Shown: positions 32,816 through 42,333, numbered from the stretch's first letter. The stretch: DNA of 64,000 bases from Streptomyces flaveolus (GCF_014648815.1 NZ_BMRV01000006.1:62001-126000), one strand, 5' to 3'. A program made the numbers and translations. Notes: generated by a model from the letters alone, not told the origin.

Positions 32816-33898
32816 ATGCGTCAATCCCTGGGTCAGATGCTTCGCCATGCGGCTGTGGGCGTCTTCTCCCTCGCAGCGATGTGGGCATCCTGCGGCCCCG
32901 CGGCCACCGTGCCGCTCGCGCCCGCCCCCGAGGCCGACAGCCTCGCCTTCTCCGAGCGCTACCGCGCGGTCCAGCACGGTGGCATCGTGCGGGCGGCCAA
33001 CGCGTCCGCCACCTGCCGGGCCCAGGCGTCCTCCTGCCACGACGTACAGGCGGGCGCGCAGGGGGTGAACGGCGCGTTCGACATGTTCTACGTCGACGTC
33101 GACCGCGACCCGAACACCTACAACTCCTCCCGCGCGGAGGTCCGCCTGCCCGCCGGCTCCCGGGTGACGTACGCGCGCCTGTACTGGGGCGGGAACCTGC
33201 GCGTCGGCGAGCAGAAGCCGTCCGAGGACAACGGGCGGGTGCTGATCGCCGAACCCGGCGGAGAGTACAAGGAGATCCTCGCCGACACGGTCGTCGGGCA
33301 CCGCGTGACCGACACCGTGGACGCCTTCCAGGCCTCGGCGGACGTGACGCGGCTGGTGCGGGACAGCGGGGCGGGTCAGTACACCGTGGCCCAGGTCAAC
33401 GTGGCCGCCGGCAGATCGACGGCCGGGGCCTGGGGCGGCTGGACCCTGGTGGTGGCGTACGAGAACGAGAGGGAACCGCTGCGGCACCTCGCGCTCTGGG
33501 ACGGCTTCGTACCGCTGTGGGCCCAGGCCGCGGAGCTCCGGCTGCGGGAGTCGCGCTTCCCCGCGGACGCCTCGGGCAGGGTGGGCCTGGTCGCCTACGA
33601 CGGCGACCGCGGCAGCGACGGCGACTCGCTCACCGTGACCACCGGATCCGGCACCGTCGCGCTCAGCGGCCCCGGAAACCCCCGCGACGACGTACTGAAC
33701 TCCACCATCACCGGACCCGGGCAGAACTCCCCGGCGCGGGTACCGGCGTACGCCAACAACCTCGGCTACGACTCCGACGTGTTCGATCTCGCGGGAGGTC
33801 TGCCGAACGCCGGTGACGAGGCGACCCTCCGCCTCGCCTCCGCACGGGACGGGGCGTGGGCCGGCGTGCTGTTCGCCGCGGTCGACGCCCGGCGGTGA
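32816..33898 (+). CDS. secreted/lipoprotein-like DUF3344-type protein
   Basis: A 360-residue exported protein. Signal region 1-31 ends WASC, a possible lipobox (Cys ~31). The mature part is beta-rich: GIVRAANASATC, FDMFYVDVDRDPNTYNSS, VTYARLYWGGN, WGGWTLVVAYEN and a C-terminal GYDSDVFDLAG ... GVLFAAVD. The layout resembles DUF3344 surface proteins of actinobacteria. ATG 32816 is used. Its stop overlaps or abuts the possible starts of the glycosyltransferase that follows, so it is the first gene of the polysaccharide operon; it may be a cell-surface partner of the polymer. Confidence 0.65.
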   Translation: MRQSLGQMLRHAAVGVFSLAAMWASCGPAATVPLAPAPEADSLAFSERYRAVQHGGIVRAANASATCRAQASSCHDVQAGAQGVNGAFDMFYVDVDRDPNTYNSSRAEVRLPAGSRVTYARLYWGGNLRVGEQKPSEDNGRVLIAEPGGEYKEILADTVVGHRVTDTVDAFQASADVTRLVRDSGAGQYTVAQVNVAAGRSTAGAWGGWTLVVAYENEREPLRHLALWDGFVPLWAQAAELRLRESRFPADASGRVGLVAYDGDRGSDGDSLTVTTGSGTVALSGPGNPRDDVLNSTITGPGQNSPARVPAYANNLGYDSDVFDLAGGLPNAGDEATLRLASARDGAWAGVLFAAVDARR

Positions 33899-33942
33899 AC
33901 ACGCCGCAACCCGTCGCGAGTACCTGCGTGAGTGAGGAAACC

Positions 33943-35238
33943 GTGTCCGTGGCCCCGTCGCTCCGCGGCCGTCCGCCGCGGGTCCTGCACCTCACCCAAC
34001 CGGTGGACGGCGGGGTCGCGCGCGTCGTGACGGACCTCGTCCGGGCCCAGCTGGCGGACGGCCTGGAGGTCGCCGCGGTCTGCCCCGACAGCGTGCTCGC
34101 CGCCCGGCTGCGGGCGGACGGCGCGCACGTCCGGCACTGGCAGGCGACGCGGTCACCGGGGCCCTCGCTCCCGCGCGAGGTACGGCGCCTCGCCCGCCTG
34201 ATCGACGACGTACGCCCCGACCTGGTGCACGCGCACAGCGCGAAGGCGGGGCTCGCCGGCCGGCTCGCGGTGCGCGGGCGGATCCCGACGGTCTTCCAGC
34301 CGCACGCCTGGTCGTTCGAGGCGGTCGGCGGGAGCACCGCGGCACTCGCACTCCGGTGGGAGCGGTGGGCGGCACGCTGGACCACGCGGATGCTGTGCGT
34401 GAGCGACGCCGAGCGCGCGACCGGCGTCCGGGCCGGCATCACCGGCAGGTGGACGGTCGTCCCCAACGGCATCGATCCGGAACGCTACCGCCCGGCCGTG
34501 GCCGGCACCGTGCGAGCCGGGCTCGCACCGCTCGCCGGCGTCCACCCGGCGGCCCCCCTCGCGGTCTGTGTGGGACGGCTGTGCCCGCAGAAGGGGCAGG
34601 ACGTCCTGCTGCGAGCGTGGGACACCGTGGTGCGCACGGTGCCCGACGCCCGGCTCGTGCTGGTCGGCGACGGACCCGACCGCGACCGGCTGCGCCGGGA
34701 CGCCCCCGGCTCCGTGCTGTTCACCGGCGCCGTCGCCGACACCTCCGTCTGGTACCAGGCCGCCGACCTCGCCGTCCTGCCGTCCCGCTGGGAGGGCATG
34801 GCGCTGGCCCCGCTGGAGGCGATGGCCTGCGGCGTGCCGGTGCTGGTCACGGACGTCGACGGCGCCCGCGAGAGCCTGCCGCCCGCCCTCACCGCCCGGT
34901 GCGTGATCCCGCCGGAGAACCCGGGTGAACTGGCCGCGGCCATCACCGGACTGCTGCTCGACGCGCCGCTGCGCGCGTCCCTCGGCGTCCAGGGCCGCCG
35001 GCACGTGCTGTCCCTCCACGACGTACGACACACCACCGAGGCCGTCGCGGACGTCTACCGCGACCTCCTCGGCCCATGGCCCGCCTCACCCGGTGCGCGC
35101 CCGTTCGCGGCGATCGAACGCGCCACCACCCACGGCGTCGAGCGGGGCCGACCGCTCGGCAGGGGCCGGGGCGCCGGGGCGGACCCGACAACACAGGACG
35201 TCGAGTCCACCGAGCACAGGGAGTCCATCCACTCGTGA
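33943..35238 (+). CDS. family 4 glycosyltransferase
   Basis: A 431-residue GT-B enzyme. N-terminal motif VLHLTQPVDGGVARVV (~13-28), PDLVHAHSAKAG, then VVPNGIDPERY (~185), VGRLCPQKGQD (~220), VLVGDGPDRDRL and the nucleotide-sugar binding loop PSRWEGMALAPLEAMACGVP (~290-310) with the EX7E glutamates. It transfers a sugar from a nucleotide donor to a lipid-linked acceptor in the cytoplasm. GTG 33943 with GAGGAAA is preferred; a GTG at 33895 overlapping the previous stop is possible. A long polar tail follows the fold and leads into the next gene (GTGA overlap). Confidence 0.87.
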   Translation: MSVAPSLRGRPPRVLHLTQPVDGGVARVVTDLVRAQLADGLEVAAVCPDSVLAARLRADGAHVRHWQATRSPGPSLPREVRRLARLIDDVRPDLVHAHSAKAGLAGRLAVRGRIPTVFQPHAWSFEAVGGSTAALALRWERWAARWTTRMLCVSDAERATGVRAGITGRWTVVPNGIDPERYRPAVAGTVRAGLAPLAGVHPAAPLAVCVGRLCPQKGQDVLLRAWDTVVRTVPDARLVLVGDGPDRDRLRRDAPGSVLFTGAVADTSVWYQAADLAVLPSRWEGMALAPLEAMACGVPVLVTDVDGARESLPPALTARCVIPPENPGELAAAITGLLLDAPLRASLGVQGRRHVLSLHDVRHTTEAVADVYRDLLGPWPASPGARPFAAIERATTHGVERGRPLGRGRGAGADPTTQDVESTEHRESIHS

Positions 35239-36662
35239 CTGCCGAACGTACCGTGTCCTCCCCCGGTGTAACGCCGCGGGAGCACGGCTTCCCACCCGTC
35301 TCCGTCATGCCGCCGCTCGACACCGCGACCCATGTGCGGTTCTCCGCCCCGCGGTCCCCGGCACCTCCGGCCTCGCCGGTACCGCTGTTCCTCGTGGACG
35401 GCGGCGCAGCCGTGCTGGGCACGCTGGCGCTCACCGGCGCCCAGCGCCAGCCGCTGCTGATCACCCTGCTGATCGTCACGTCCCTTCTGCTGCGCGCCCG
35501 CGACAGCCGGCCGCCGGTACCGGGCCTGCTGGAGGAACTGCCCGCCGTGTGCGGCCGCACCGCCGTCGCCTGGCTGGTGCCGGCGGCGCTCTGGGCGGCG
35601 TACCGGCCGGAGGACGCCTTGTCCGCCGGGACCGTGCTGACGGGCGTCGTCCTCCAGGCGGGGGCGTGCTGTGCGCTGCGCGCGGCCGTGCACGGGCGGC
35701 GGCGCGCCGCACTGCTGCGCCATCCGCACACCGCGCTCGTGGTGGGCCCGCCGGCGACGGCACAACGCGTGGCCGCCGCCGTGCTCCGCCACCCTCGGTG
35801 CGGCGTGCGGCCGGTGGGCGTGGTCGCCGAGCAGCCGGAGGGCCCCGAGGGGATCCCGGTGCTGCGGACCGGCGAAGAGGTCGAGCGGGCGGTCATCCAG
35901 AACGGGGTGCGCGCGGTGCTGGCCGTCCATCCCTCGGTCCGCGCCGAACAGGCGCCGCTGCTGCGCACGCTGGCCGAGTCGGGCTGCGTGATCTGGGAAC
36001 TGGACGCCGACTCCCCCTCGTACACCACGGGGCAACGGCTGGCCGGGTTCGCCTGCCGGCGCCTCGATCTGTCCCCGGTGCGCCGCGGCGGCGCGGGCAA
36101 GCGGCTGCTCGACATCCTCGTGTCGGGCACGCTGCTGCTGCTGGTCAGCCCGCTGCTGCTGGTGTGTGCGACGGTCCTGCGCCTCAGTGACGGTCCGGGC
36201 GTGGTGTTCCGGCAGGAGCGGATCGGCAGGGACGGGAAGCCGTTCACGCTGCTGAAGTTCCGCACCCACCGCCCGGTGAACGAGCACGAGTCGGCGACGC
36301 GGTGGAGCGTGGCCAACGAGAACGAGATGAGCCGCTTCTGCCGTATGTTGCGCCGCACCTCGCTCGACGAGCTGCTCCAGCTGTGGAACGTGCTGCGCGG
36401 TGACATGAGCCTGGTCGGCCCGCGTCCCGAACGCGCCTACTTCGTGGCGCAGTTCAGCGGGGCCCACCCCGGTTACGCGGCCCGCCACCGCATGCGGACG
36501 GGCATCACCGGCCTCGCCCAGATCCACGGGCTGCGCGGCGACACCTCGATCGAGGACCGCTGCCGGTTCGACAACGCCTACATCGACGACTGGTCGCTGT
36601 GGCAGGACATCTGCATCCTGCTGCGCACCGCGGCCACGCTGGTCCGCCCGACGGGGAGCTGA
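35235..36662 (+). CDS. exopolysaccharide-priming polyprenyl-phosphate sugar phosphotransferase
   Basis: A 475-residue polytopic enzyme of the WbaP/WcaJ class. Two or more N-terminal helices (~50-140), a Rossmann-like middle (TALVVGPPATAQRVAAAV), then the catalytic domain: KRLLDILVSGTLLLLVSPLL (~290-310), FRQERIGRDGKPFTLLKFRT, RRTSLDELLQLWNVLRGDM and SLVGPRPE. It transfers phospho-sugar to undecaprenyl phosphate, starting repeat-unit synthesis on the inner membrane face. GTG 35235 overlaps the upstream stop. Confidence 0.9.
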   Translation: MTAERTVSSPGVTPREHGFPPVSVMPPLDTATHVRFSAPRSPAPPASPVPLFLVDGGAAVLGTLALTGAQRQPLLITLLIVTSLLLRARDSRPPVPGLLEELPAVCGRTAVAWLVPAALWAAYRPEDALSAGTVLTGVVLQAGACCALRAAVHGRRRAALLRHPHTALVVGPPATAQRVAAAVLRHPRCGVRPVGVVAEQPEGPEGIPVLRTGEEVERAVIQNGVRAVLAVHPSVRAEQAPLLRTLAESGCVIWELDADSPSYTTGQRLAGFACRRLDLSPVRRGGAGKRLLDILVSGTLLLLVSPLLLVCATVLRLSDGPGVVFRQERIGRDGKPFTLLKFRTHRPVNEHESATRWSVANENEMSRFCRMLRRTSLDELLQLWNVLRGDMSLVGPRPERAYFVAQFSGAHPGYAARHRMRTGITGLAQIHGLRGDTSIEDRCRFDNAYIDDWSLWQDICILLRTAATLVRPTGS

Positions 36663-36667
36663 CCGAC

Positions 36668-38011
36668 GTGAGCCACGCTCTCGCACCGCTCCCGCGCCGG
36701 GCCGCCGCGCTCGGACCGGTCCTGCCCCTGGCGGCGGTGCTCGCCCTGCTGGCGCTGCCGCCGGCCGGGCACGGCGCGGGGCCCGCCGACGTGGGCTCCG
36801 GGCTGGTGGTGGGGTACTGCGTGATCCGTCTGCTGCGGGAGGGACGGCGCCCGCTGTCGCCCGCCGCGGCCCTGGTGCTGGGCCTGCCGGTCGTGGGGAT
36901 CGCGTTCGCCGCGCTGGGGGCGTCCTCGCCCGCGGCCGGGCTGGCCGGCATGGTCCGCTATCTGCAGGTCTTCGTGCTGGTCCCGGCGGCGGTGCTGTTG
37001 CTGCTCCGGGACCGCCGCGACTTCCGGGTGCTGGCCTGGACGTTCGTGGGCCTCGCCCTGTGCGAGGGCGCCGTCGGCGTCCACCAGTACGTCACCCGGA
37101 CCGGCGCCTCCTACCAGGGCGACGACATCCGGGCCGTCGGCACCTTCGGCGCCCAGGACGTGATGGGCATGGCGTCCGTGGTGTCCCTGGGCCTGGTGTG
37201 CGCCACCGGGCTCTCCCTGGGCCGGGCACCGGTGTGGCAGCGGGCGACCGCCACGGGCTGCGCGCTCGTGCTGCTCGCCCCGCTCGCGGTGTCCTTCAGC
37301 CGGGGCGCCTGGATCGCGACCGTCCTGACGTGCGGCGTGCAACTGGCGCTGGCCGGGCTGCGCCGCACCCTGAAGGTGGCCGCCGCCCTGGCCGCCGCGG
37401 GGGTGGTCCTGGTCGGCGGGTTCGGCGTCGGCACCGCACAGCTGCAGGAGCGGATCGGCAGCATCGCGCAGGTCACCGACGCGCCCGACCAGTCCGTCGT
37501 CGACCGGTACACCCTGTGGTCGTCGGCGACCGGCATGTGGCGCGACCACCCGCTGACCGGCGTGGGCCTGAAGAACTTCCCCGAGTATCGCGACGGGCAC
37601 GCCACGCTGGCCCTGTCGTCGGGCAGCGACGTCGAGGGCGCCGGGGCCGAGTACCACAAGCAGGCACTGCTGTCGCCGCACAACATGTACCTGCTGGTGC
37701 TGAGCGAGCAGGGGCTGATCGGTCTGCTCACCCTCGCCGGGGGCTGGCTGGCCCTGCTGGTGTGCGGGATGCGCAGGCTGCTGCGCGTCCGCCGCCGCGG
37801 ACCGGGGCTCGACTGCGGGCTGGTCGCCTGCGGGCTGCTGGTCTGGGTGCTGACCGACTTCCTGTACGGCGACATCGGCGGACCCTCGACCCTGGTGACC
37901 GCCATGGCCCTGGGGCTCACGGCCTGGTGGGCGCTGGCCGGCGGCGAGCGGCGGGACGCCCTGTCACCCGGTGGGGTACGGGACCGCATCGAGGAGGCAG
38001 TGGCCCGATGA
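36668..38011 (+). CDS. O-antigen ligase/polymerase family membrane protein (Wzy-like)
   Basis: A 447-residue protein with about ten to twelve membrane helices and the WaaL/Wzy loop: after a helix pair comes RYTLWSSATGMWRDHPLTGV then GLKNFPEYRD and HNMYLLVLSEQGLIGLL (~340-370), where the conserved HN and the RxxxW/GxG region mark the catalytic loop. It should polymerise or ligate lipid-linked repeat units at the outer face. GTG 36668 sits 5 nt after the preceding stop; its own stop overlaps the flippase ATG. Confidence 0.85.
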   Translation: MSHALAPLPRRAAALGPVLPLAAVLALLALPPAGHGAGPADVGSGLVVGYCVIRLLREGRRPLSPAAALVLGLPVVGIAFAALGASSPAAGLAGMVRYLQVFVLVPAAVLLLLRDRRDFRVLAWTFVGLALCEGAVGVHQYVTRTGASYQGDDIRAVGTFGAQDVMGMASVVSLGLVCATGLSLGRAPVWQRATATGCALVLLAPLAVSFSRGAWIATVLTCGVQLALAGLRRTLKVAAALAAAGVVLVGGFGVGTAQLQERIGSIAQVTDAPDQSVVDRYTLWSSATGMWRDHPLTGVGLKNFPEYRDGHATLALSSGSDVEGAGAEYHKQALLSPHNMYLLVLSEQGLIGLLTLAGGWLALLVCGMRRLLRVRRRGPGLDCGLVACGLLVWVLTDFLYGDIGGPSTLVTAMALGLTAWWALAGGERRDALSPGGVRDRIEEAVAR

Positions 38012-39702
38012 CGACGGTGCCCTCACGGATCCCCGAACCCGAGACCGGCGAAGCGGCGCCCGTACCCGCGGCGCGTGCGGCCACCTCGGCACAGGCCGGC
38101 CCCGACCAGGCCTCGGCCTCCCGGAAGTTCCTCGCCCGGGCGACGCTCGTCACGGCGTCGCTGTCCATCGCCGGCTCGCTGCTCGGCCTGGTGCGCGACC
38201 AGTCGCTGGCCCGGCTGTTCGGAGCCGGGAGCGACACGGACGCCTTCCTCGTCGCGTGGACCGTGCCGGAGCTGGCCGCCACGCTGCTGATCGAGGACGG
38301 GCTGGCGCTGGTGCTGATCCCGGCGTTCAGCCTGGCGCTGGCCCGCCGCGCCCGGGGCGCCGCGGGGGACCCGGTCCGGGCCCTGGTCGCCGCCACCCTG
38401 CCCCGTCTGTGCCTGGCCCTCGCCGCGGTGGCCGCGCTGGTCGCCGGTGCGGCTCCCCTCCTGGTCCGGGCCCTGGCGCCCGGCCTGCCCGACCCCCGCC
38501 TCGCCGTCGACTGCACCCGGCTCACGGCGATCAGCCTGCTGGCCTTCGGGCTGGCCGGGTACTGCAGCGCCGCGCTGCGGGCGCACCGCCGCTTCTTCGC
38601 GCCGGCGGCGATCTACGTCGCCTACAACACCGGCATCATCGCCGCGATGTTCCTGCTCGGCGGCCGGTGGGGCGTGCGTTCCGCGGCGGCCGGCGTCGCG
38701 GTGGGCGGCTGTCTGATGGTGGCGGTCCAACTGCCCTCGCTGTGGCGGCAGCTGACATCGCGCACACCGGCGTCGCACGGGCCCGGGACCGGGACGGACG
38801 CCGGGGAACGGCCGATGCGTTTCGCCCTGGTCGCCGCCGTCCTCCTCTTCGCCCTGTGCCGCCAGTCGCAGGTCCTCGTCGAACGCTTCCTCGCCTCCTC
38901 CCTGCCCGCCGGGGCCATCTCCCACCTGAACTACGCGCAGAAGGTGGCCCAGATCCCGATGACGCTGTCGCTGATGGTGTGCACGGTCACCTTTCCCGTG
39001 GTGGCGCGGGCCCTCGCGGACGGCGACACCGAGCGGGCCCGCAGCCGGGTGGAGCGGGACCTCGTGCTGGCCTCCTGCGTGGTGCTGATGGGGATGTGCG
39101 CGGTGATCGCCTGCGCCCCGCAGATGATCGAACTGCTCTTCCAGCGGGGGGCCTTCACCGAGGGCGACACCGTCGCGACGGCGGACGTGATGCGGGTGTA
39201 CGCCGTCGGGCTGCTGGGCCAGACCCTGGTGGGCGCCCTGATCCGCTCCTACTTCTCGGCGGGCCGGCCCCGCTGGTACCCCGCCGCCGTGATGGCCGCC
39301 GGCATCGGCGTGACGTCCCTGATCGGCGCCCTGACCGTGCGCCCCTGGGGGGTGGCGGGGATCGCCGCCGCCAACGCCTTCGGCATCACCGTCACGGCCG
39401 CCCTGCTCCTCGCCGGGCTGCGAACGGGCCGGCGCGGCAGCCCGCACGGTGTCACGGTCCGCGTCCGGCAGGTCCTGGCCCAGCTGAACGGGCCCGTGCT
39501 CGCGACGGTCGCCGCCACCGCCGCCGGGGCGTTCGCCGCGAGCCGGTTCGGCTCCCCGGTGGGGGGCCTCGCGGCCGGCTGCCTGACCGTGACCGCCGTC
39601 TTCGTCCCGCTCGCCTGGGCCACGGGGGTCCGGGGTTCCTCATCCGCCGTGCGTTTCCTGCGCACCGTCACACGAAGGCTCACCCATGGCCGCTTCCGTT
39701 GA
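38008..39702 (+). CDS. MurJ/MviN-family lipid flippase of the polysaccharide locus
   Basis: A 564-residue integral membrane protein of the MVF/MurJ branch of the MOP superfamily. After a polar N-terminus (~1-40), the first helices read LVTASLSIAGSLLGLVRDQSLARLFGAG and DAFLVAWTVPELAATLL, the classic MurJ opening. About 14 helices follow, with QSQVLVERFLASSLPAGAISHLNYA (~290-315) and a FxxGAFTEGDT stretch. In this locus it probably flips the undecaprenyl-linked repeat unit, in the place usually held by Wzx. ATG overlaps the upstream stop (ATGA). Confidence 0.85.
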   Translation: MTTVPSRIPEPETGEAAPVPAARAATSAQAGPDQASASRKFLARATLVTASLSIAGSLLGLVRDQSLARLFGAGSDTDAFLVAWTVPELAATLLIEDGLALVLIPAFSLALARRARGAAGDPVRALVAATLPRLCLALAAVAALVAGAAPLLVRALAPGLPDPRLAVDCTRLTAISLLAFGLAGYCSAALRAHRRFFAPAAIYVAYNTGIIAAMFLLGGRWGVRSAAAGVAVGGCLMVAVQLPSLWRQLTSRTPASHGPGTGTDAGERPMRFALVAAVLLFALCRQSQVLVERFLASSLPAGAISHLNYAQKVAQIPMTLSLMVCTVTFPVVARALADGDTERARSRVERDLVLASCVVLMGMCAVIACAPQMIELLFQRGAFTEGDTVATADVMRVYAVGLLGQTLVGALIRSYFSAGRPRWYPAAVMAAGIGVTSLIGALTVRPWGVAGIAAANAFGITVTAALLLAGLRTGRRGSPHGVTVRVRQVLAQLNGPVLATVAATAAGAFAASRFGSPVGGLAAGCLTVTAVFVPLAWATGVRGSSSAVRFLRTVTRRLTHGRFR

Positions 39703-40450
39703 TTCCGTCCAGACCGCCAGACCCGCCGCCCCGCACCCGGGCTCCCTGCCCTGGGTGGCGATGTACCACTCGGTGGGCGACTGCTCGGACGATCCGTACC
39801 GCATCACGGTCACTCCCGAGCGACTCGGCAAGCAGTTGGCGTGGCTACGCCGCCGGGGGCTGCGGGGCGTGTCCGTGGCCGACCTGCTCGCCGCCCGCGC
39901 CCGGGGCGAGGGGCGGGGCCTGGTCGGGCTCACCTTCGACGACGGGTACGCCGACTTCGTCACGGCCGCCCTGCCGCTGCTGCGCCGGTGGAACTGCGGC
40001 GCCACCCTCTTCGTCCTGCCCGGACGGCTCGGCGGCGACAACGCCTGGGACCCGCTCGGCCCGCGCAAGCCGCTGCTGACCGCCGACGGCATCCGGCAGG
40101 CGGCCGCGGAAGGCGTGGAGATCGGCTCGCACGGACTGACCCACGTCGATCTGACCCGGGCGGACGACCTGGAACTGAAGACCGAGGTCGTCGAGAGCCG
40201 CGCGCGGCTGGCGGAGCTGACCGGTGTCCGCCCCGACGGTTTCTGCTACCCGTACGGCACGGTCGACGCCCGCGCCGTCGAGGCGGTGCGCGACGCCGGG
40301 TACGCCTACGCCTGCGCCATCGACCCCGGCCCGCTGACCGGCCCGCACGCCCTGCCCCGCGTCCACGTCGGGCAGAACGACACGGCCTGGCGGCTGTACC
40401 TCAAGCACCGGCTGCACCGGTTGCGCCGGCGTCCCGTGGAAGGCCTGTGA
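39686..40450 (+). CDS. polysaccharide deacetylase (NodB domain)
   Basis: A 254-residue carbohydrate esterase 4 enzyme. Motif 1 TFDDGYADF (~82-90, metal Asp and catalytic Asp), motif 2 SHGLTH (~147-152, metal histidines), motif 3 FCYPYG (~186-191). There is no signal peptide, so it acts in the cytoplasm on lipid-linked intermediates, or is exported by another route. It removes N-acetyl (or O-acetyl) groups, giving the polymer a cationic character. Its start overlaps the end of the flippase gene by 17 nt. Confidence 0.9.
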   Translation: MAASVDSVQTARPAAPHPGSLPWVAMYHSVGDCSDDPYRITVTPERLGKQLAWLRRRGLRGVSVADLLAARARGEGRGLVGLTFDDGYADFVTAALPLLRRWNCGATLFVLPGRLGGDNAWDPLGPRKPLLTADGIRQAAAEGVEIGSHGLTHVDLTRADDLELKTEVVESRARLAELTGVRPDGFCYPYGTVDARAVEAVRDAGYAYACAIDPGPLTGPHALPRVHVGQNDTAWRLYLKHRLHRLRRRPVEGL

Positions 40451-40451
40451 G

Positions 40452-41606
40452 ATGAAGGCCCTGCACATCATCACCGGCCTCGGCGTCGGCGGGGCCGAGC
40501 AGCAACTGCGTCTGCTGCTGCGTCATCTGCCCGTCTCGTGCGACGTCGTCACGCTCACCAACCCGGGCCCGGTCGCCGAGGGCCTCACCGCCGACGGTGT
40601 CCGCGTCGTGCACCTGGGCATGACCGGCAACCGCGACCTGACCGCGCTCCCCCGGCTGGTCCGGCTGATCCGCGCCGGCGGGTACGACCTGGTCCACACC
40701 CACCTGTACCGGGCCTGCGTCTACGGCCGGCTCGCCGCGCGCGTCGCCGGGGTCCGGGCGGTGGTCGCCACCGAGCACTCGCTGGGCGACTCGCAGATGG
40801 AGGGCCGCAGGCTCACCGCCGGGGTACGCGCGCTGTACCTCGCCAGCGAGCGGCTGGGCTCGACGACGGTCGCCGTCTCCTCGGCGGTGGCCCACCGGCT
40901 GAAGCACTGGGGCGTGCCGGCTCCCCGCATCGAGGTCGTCCCGAACGGCATCGAGCTGGACCGCTTCCGCTTCGACCGGGACCGGCGGGCACGCACCCGC
41001 CGGCGTCTCGGTCTGCCTCAGGACGCGTTCGTCGTCGGGGGTGTCGGCCGGCTCACCCGGGGGAAGCGGTTCGACGTCCTCGTCCACGCGCTCACCCGGC
41101 TGCCGGAGGACCACTGGCTGCTGCTGGTGGGCGGCGGCCCCGACGAGCACCTCCTGCGCCGCACGGCCCACGAGGCCGGTGTGTCCGGGCGGGTCCTGTT
41201 CACCGGCGAACGCCCCTACGTCCCGGACGGCTCCCCGGGCCCCGACCTGCCCGCGCTCACCTCCGCGATGGACCTGTTCGCGTCCCCGTCGCCGGACGAG
41301 GCCTTCGGTCTGGCGGCGGTGGAGGCGCTGGCGTCGGGCCTGCCGGTGCTCTACGCCTCCTGCCCGGCGATCGAGGACCTGCCGCCGTCGGCCACCGCCG
41401 GCGCCCGGCGCGTGCGGGGCGGACCCGACGCGTACGCCCGCGCGATCGCCGAGGTGAGCCAGGCGGGCGCCGGGCCCCGCACCGTCCCGGACGTCGCGCA
41501 CCGCTACTGCATCACCCGCAGTACAGCCCGCCTCGTCGACGTCTACGCGGCAGCGGTCTCCCGTTCGCCGTCACCCCTCTCAACCCTCGGAGCAAGCCCC
41601 TCATGA
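40452..41606 (+). CDS. family 4 glycosyltransferase (second in the locus)
   Basis: A 384-residue GT-B protein: LHIITGLGVGGAEQQL (~4-19), YDLVHTHLYRACVYG, VVPNGIELDRF (~160), VGRLTRGKRFDVLVHAL, and the donor-binding PSPDEAFGLAAVEALASGLP (~275-295) with the EX7E pair. It presumably adds the next sugar of the repeat unit. It starts 1 nt after the deacetylase stop (TGAGATG), and its stop overlaps the next ATG. Confidence 0.88.
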   Translation: MKALHIITGLGVGGAEQQLRLLLRHLPVSCDVVTLTNPGPVAEGLTADGVRVVHLGMTGNRDLTALPRLVRLIRAGGYDLVHTHLYRACVYGRLAARVAGVRAVVATEHSLGDSQMEGRRLTAGVRALYLASERLGSTTVAVSSAVAHRLKHWGVPAPRIEVVPNGIELDRFRFDRDRRARTRRRLGLPQDAFVVGGVGRLTRGKRFDVLVHALTRLPEDHWLLLVGGGPDEHLLRRTAHEAGVSGRVLFTGERPYVPDGSPGPDLPALTSAMDLFASPSPDEAFGLAAVEALASGLPVLYASCPAIEDLPPSATAGARRVRGGPDAYARAIAEVSQAGAGPRTVPDVAHRYCITRSTARLVDVYAAAVSRSPSPLSTLGASPS

Positions 41607-42259
41607 CCGACACTCCGACCCGTCGGCGCCTCGTGTCCGCGGCTCGTGTCAAGAAGCTGCCGTCCTGGTCCGTGCTCGCGGCGGGCGCCCTCGCCGGCAC
41701 GCTGGCCGGCGGCGCCTACGGCCTCTTCACACCGGCCACCTACACGGCCACCAGCTATGTCGTCGCGGTGCCGACGGCGAAGTCCACCCCGGAGGCCGCC
41801 CGCGGGTTCGCGCAGGCGTACGGCCGTGTCGCCACCCAGCTCGCGGTGCTCGGGGACGCGCAGGTGTGGGCGGGCGTACCGGTGCGCACCCTCCAGGAGA
41901 AGGTGCGCACCGCGACCTCGCCGGACGCGCCGATGGTCGCCGTCTCGGCCACCTCCACGCGGCCCGGCCTCGCCGTCGACATGGCCAACGCGGTCTCCCG
42001 GGCGCTGACGCAGCACGCGGACCACTCCAAGAACAACACCCAGGTCCGGCTCGTGCAGTTCTCCCGCGCGGTGAAGCCGGGCAGCCCGACGTCCGCTTCG
42101 CCGACGGTGACCACCCTGGTGGGCGCGAGCGCGGGCGGGCTGCTGGGCGGCCTGGCCCTGCTGGCGCGGCCGAGGCGCGCCCGCCGGGAGGACGACCCCG
42201 CCCCCGTTCCGTCGGTGCCCGGCCCGGCCACGGCCGCCGACGTGCACGGGCAGCGGTGA
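41603..42259 (+). CDS. Wzz/CapA-like chain-length determinant without kinase domain
   Basis: A 218-residue membrane protein with the polysaccharide co-polymerase plan: cytosolic N-terminus, TM1 (~24-45, SVLAAGALAGTLAGGAYGLF), an extracytoplasmic domain starting TPATYTATSYVVAVPT and including SRPGLAV-type PNxA/APxx segments (TSTRPGLAVDMANAVSRAL), then TM2 (~173-195) preceded by the Pro-rich AVKPGSPTSASP. No tyrosine-kinase domain follows. It should set polymer length with the Wzy-like protein. Confidence 0.82.
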   Translation: MTDTPTRRRLVSAARVKKLPSWSVLAAGALAGTLAGGAYGLFTPATYTATSYVVAVPTAKSTPEAARGFAQAYGRVATQLAVLGDAQVWAGVPVRTLQEKVRTATSPDAPMVAVSATSTRPGLAVDMANAVSRALTQHADHSKNNTQVRLVQFSRAVKPGSPTSASPTVTTLVGASAGGLLGGLALLARPRRARREDDPAPVPSVPGPATAADVHGQR

Positions 42260-42277
42260 CGGCGCTGCGGTGCCCGG

Positions 42278-42315
42278 CGGTGGCGGCGGACCCTGACACG
42301 GGCCCGCCGCCACCG
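42278..42315. terminator. terminator between convergent Wzz-like and GH26-like genes
   Basis: A 12-bp stem CGGTGGCGGCGG / CCGCCGCCACCG with extra CCC-GGG pairing around TGACAC, between two converging genes. Confidence 0.75.
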
Positions 42316-42333
42316 GCCGGGACGGCGGGAGCC

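Noticed and set aside
41603..42259. Possibility that the Wzz-like protein carries a tyrosine kinase
   Set aside because: It stops 20 residues after TM2; no Walker motifs and no kinase gene adjacent.
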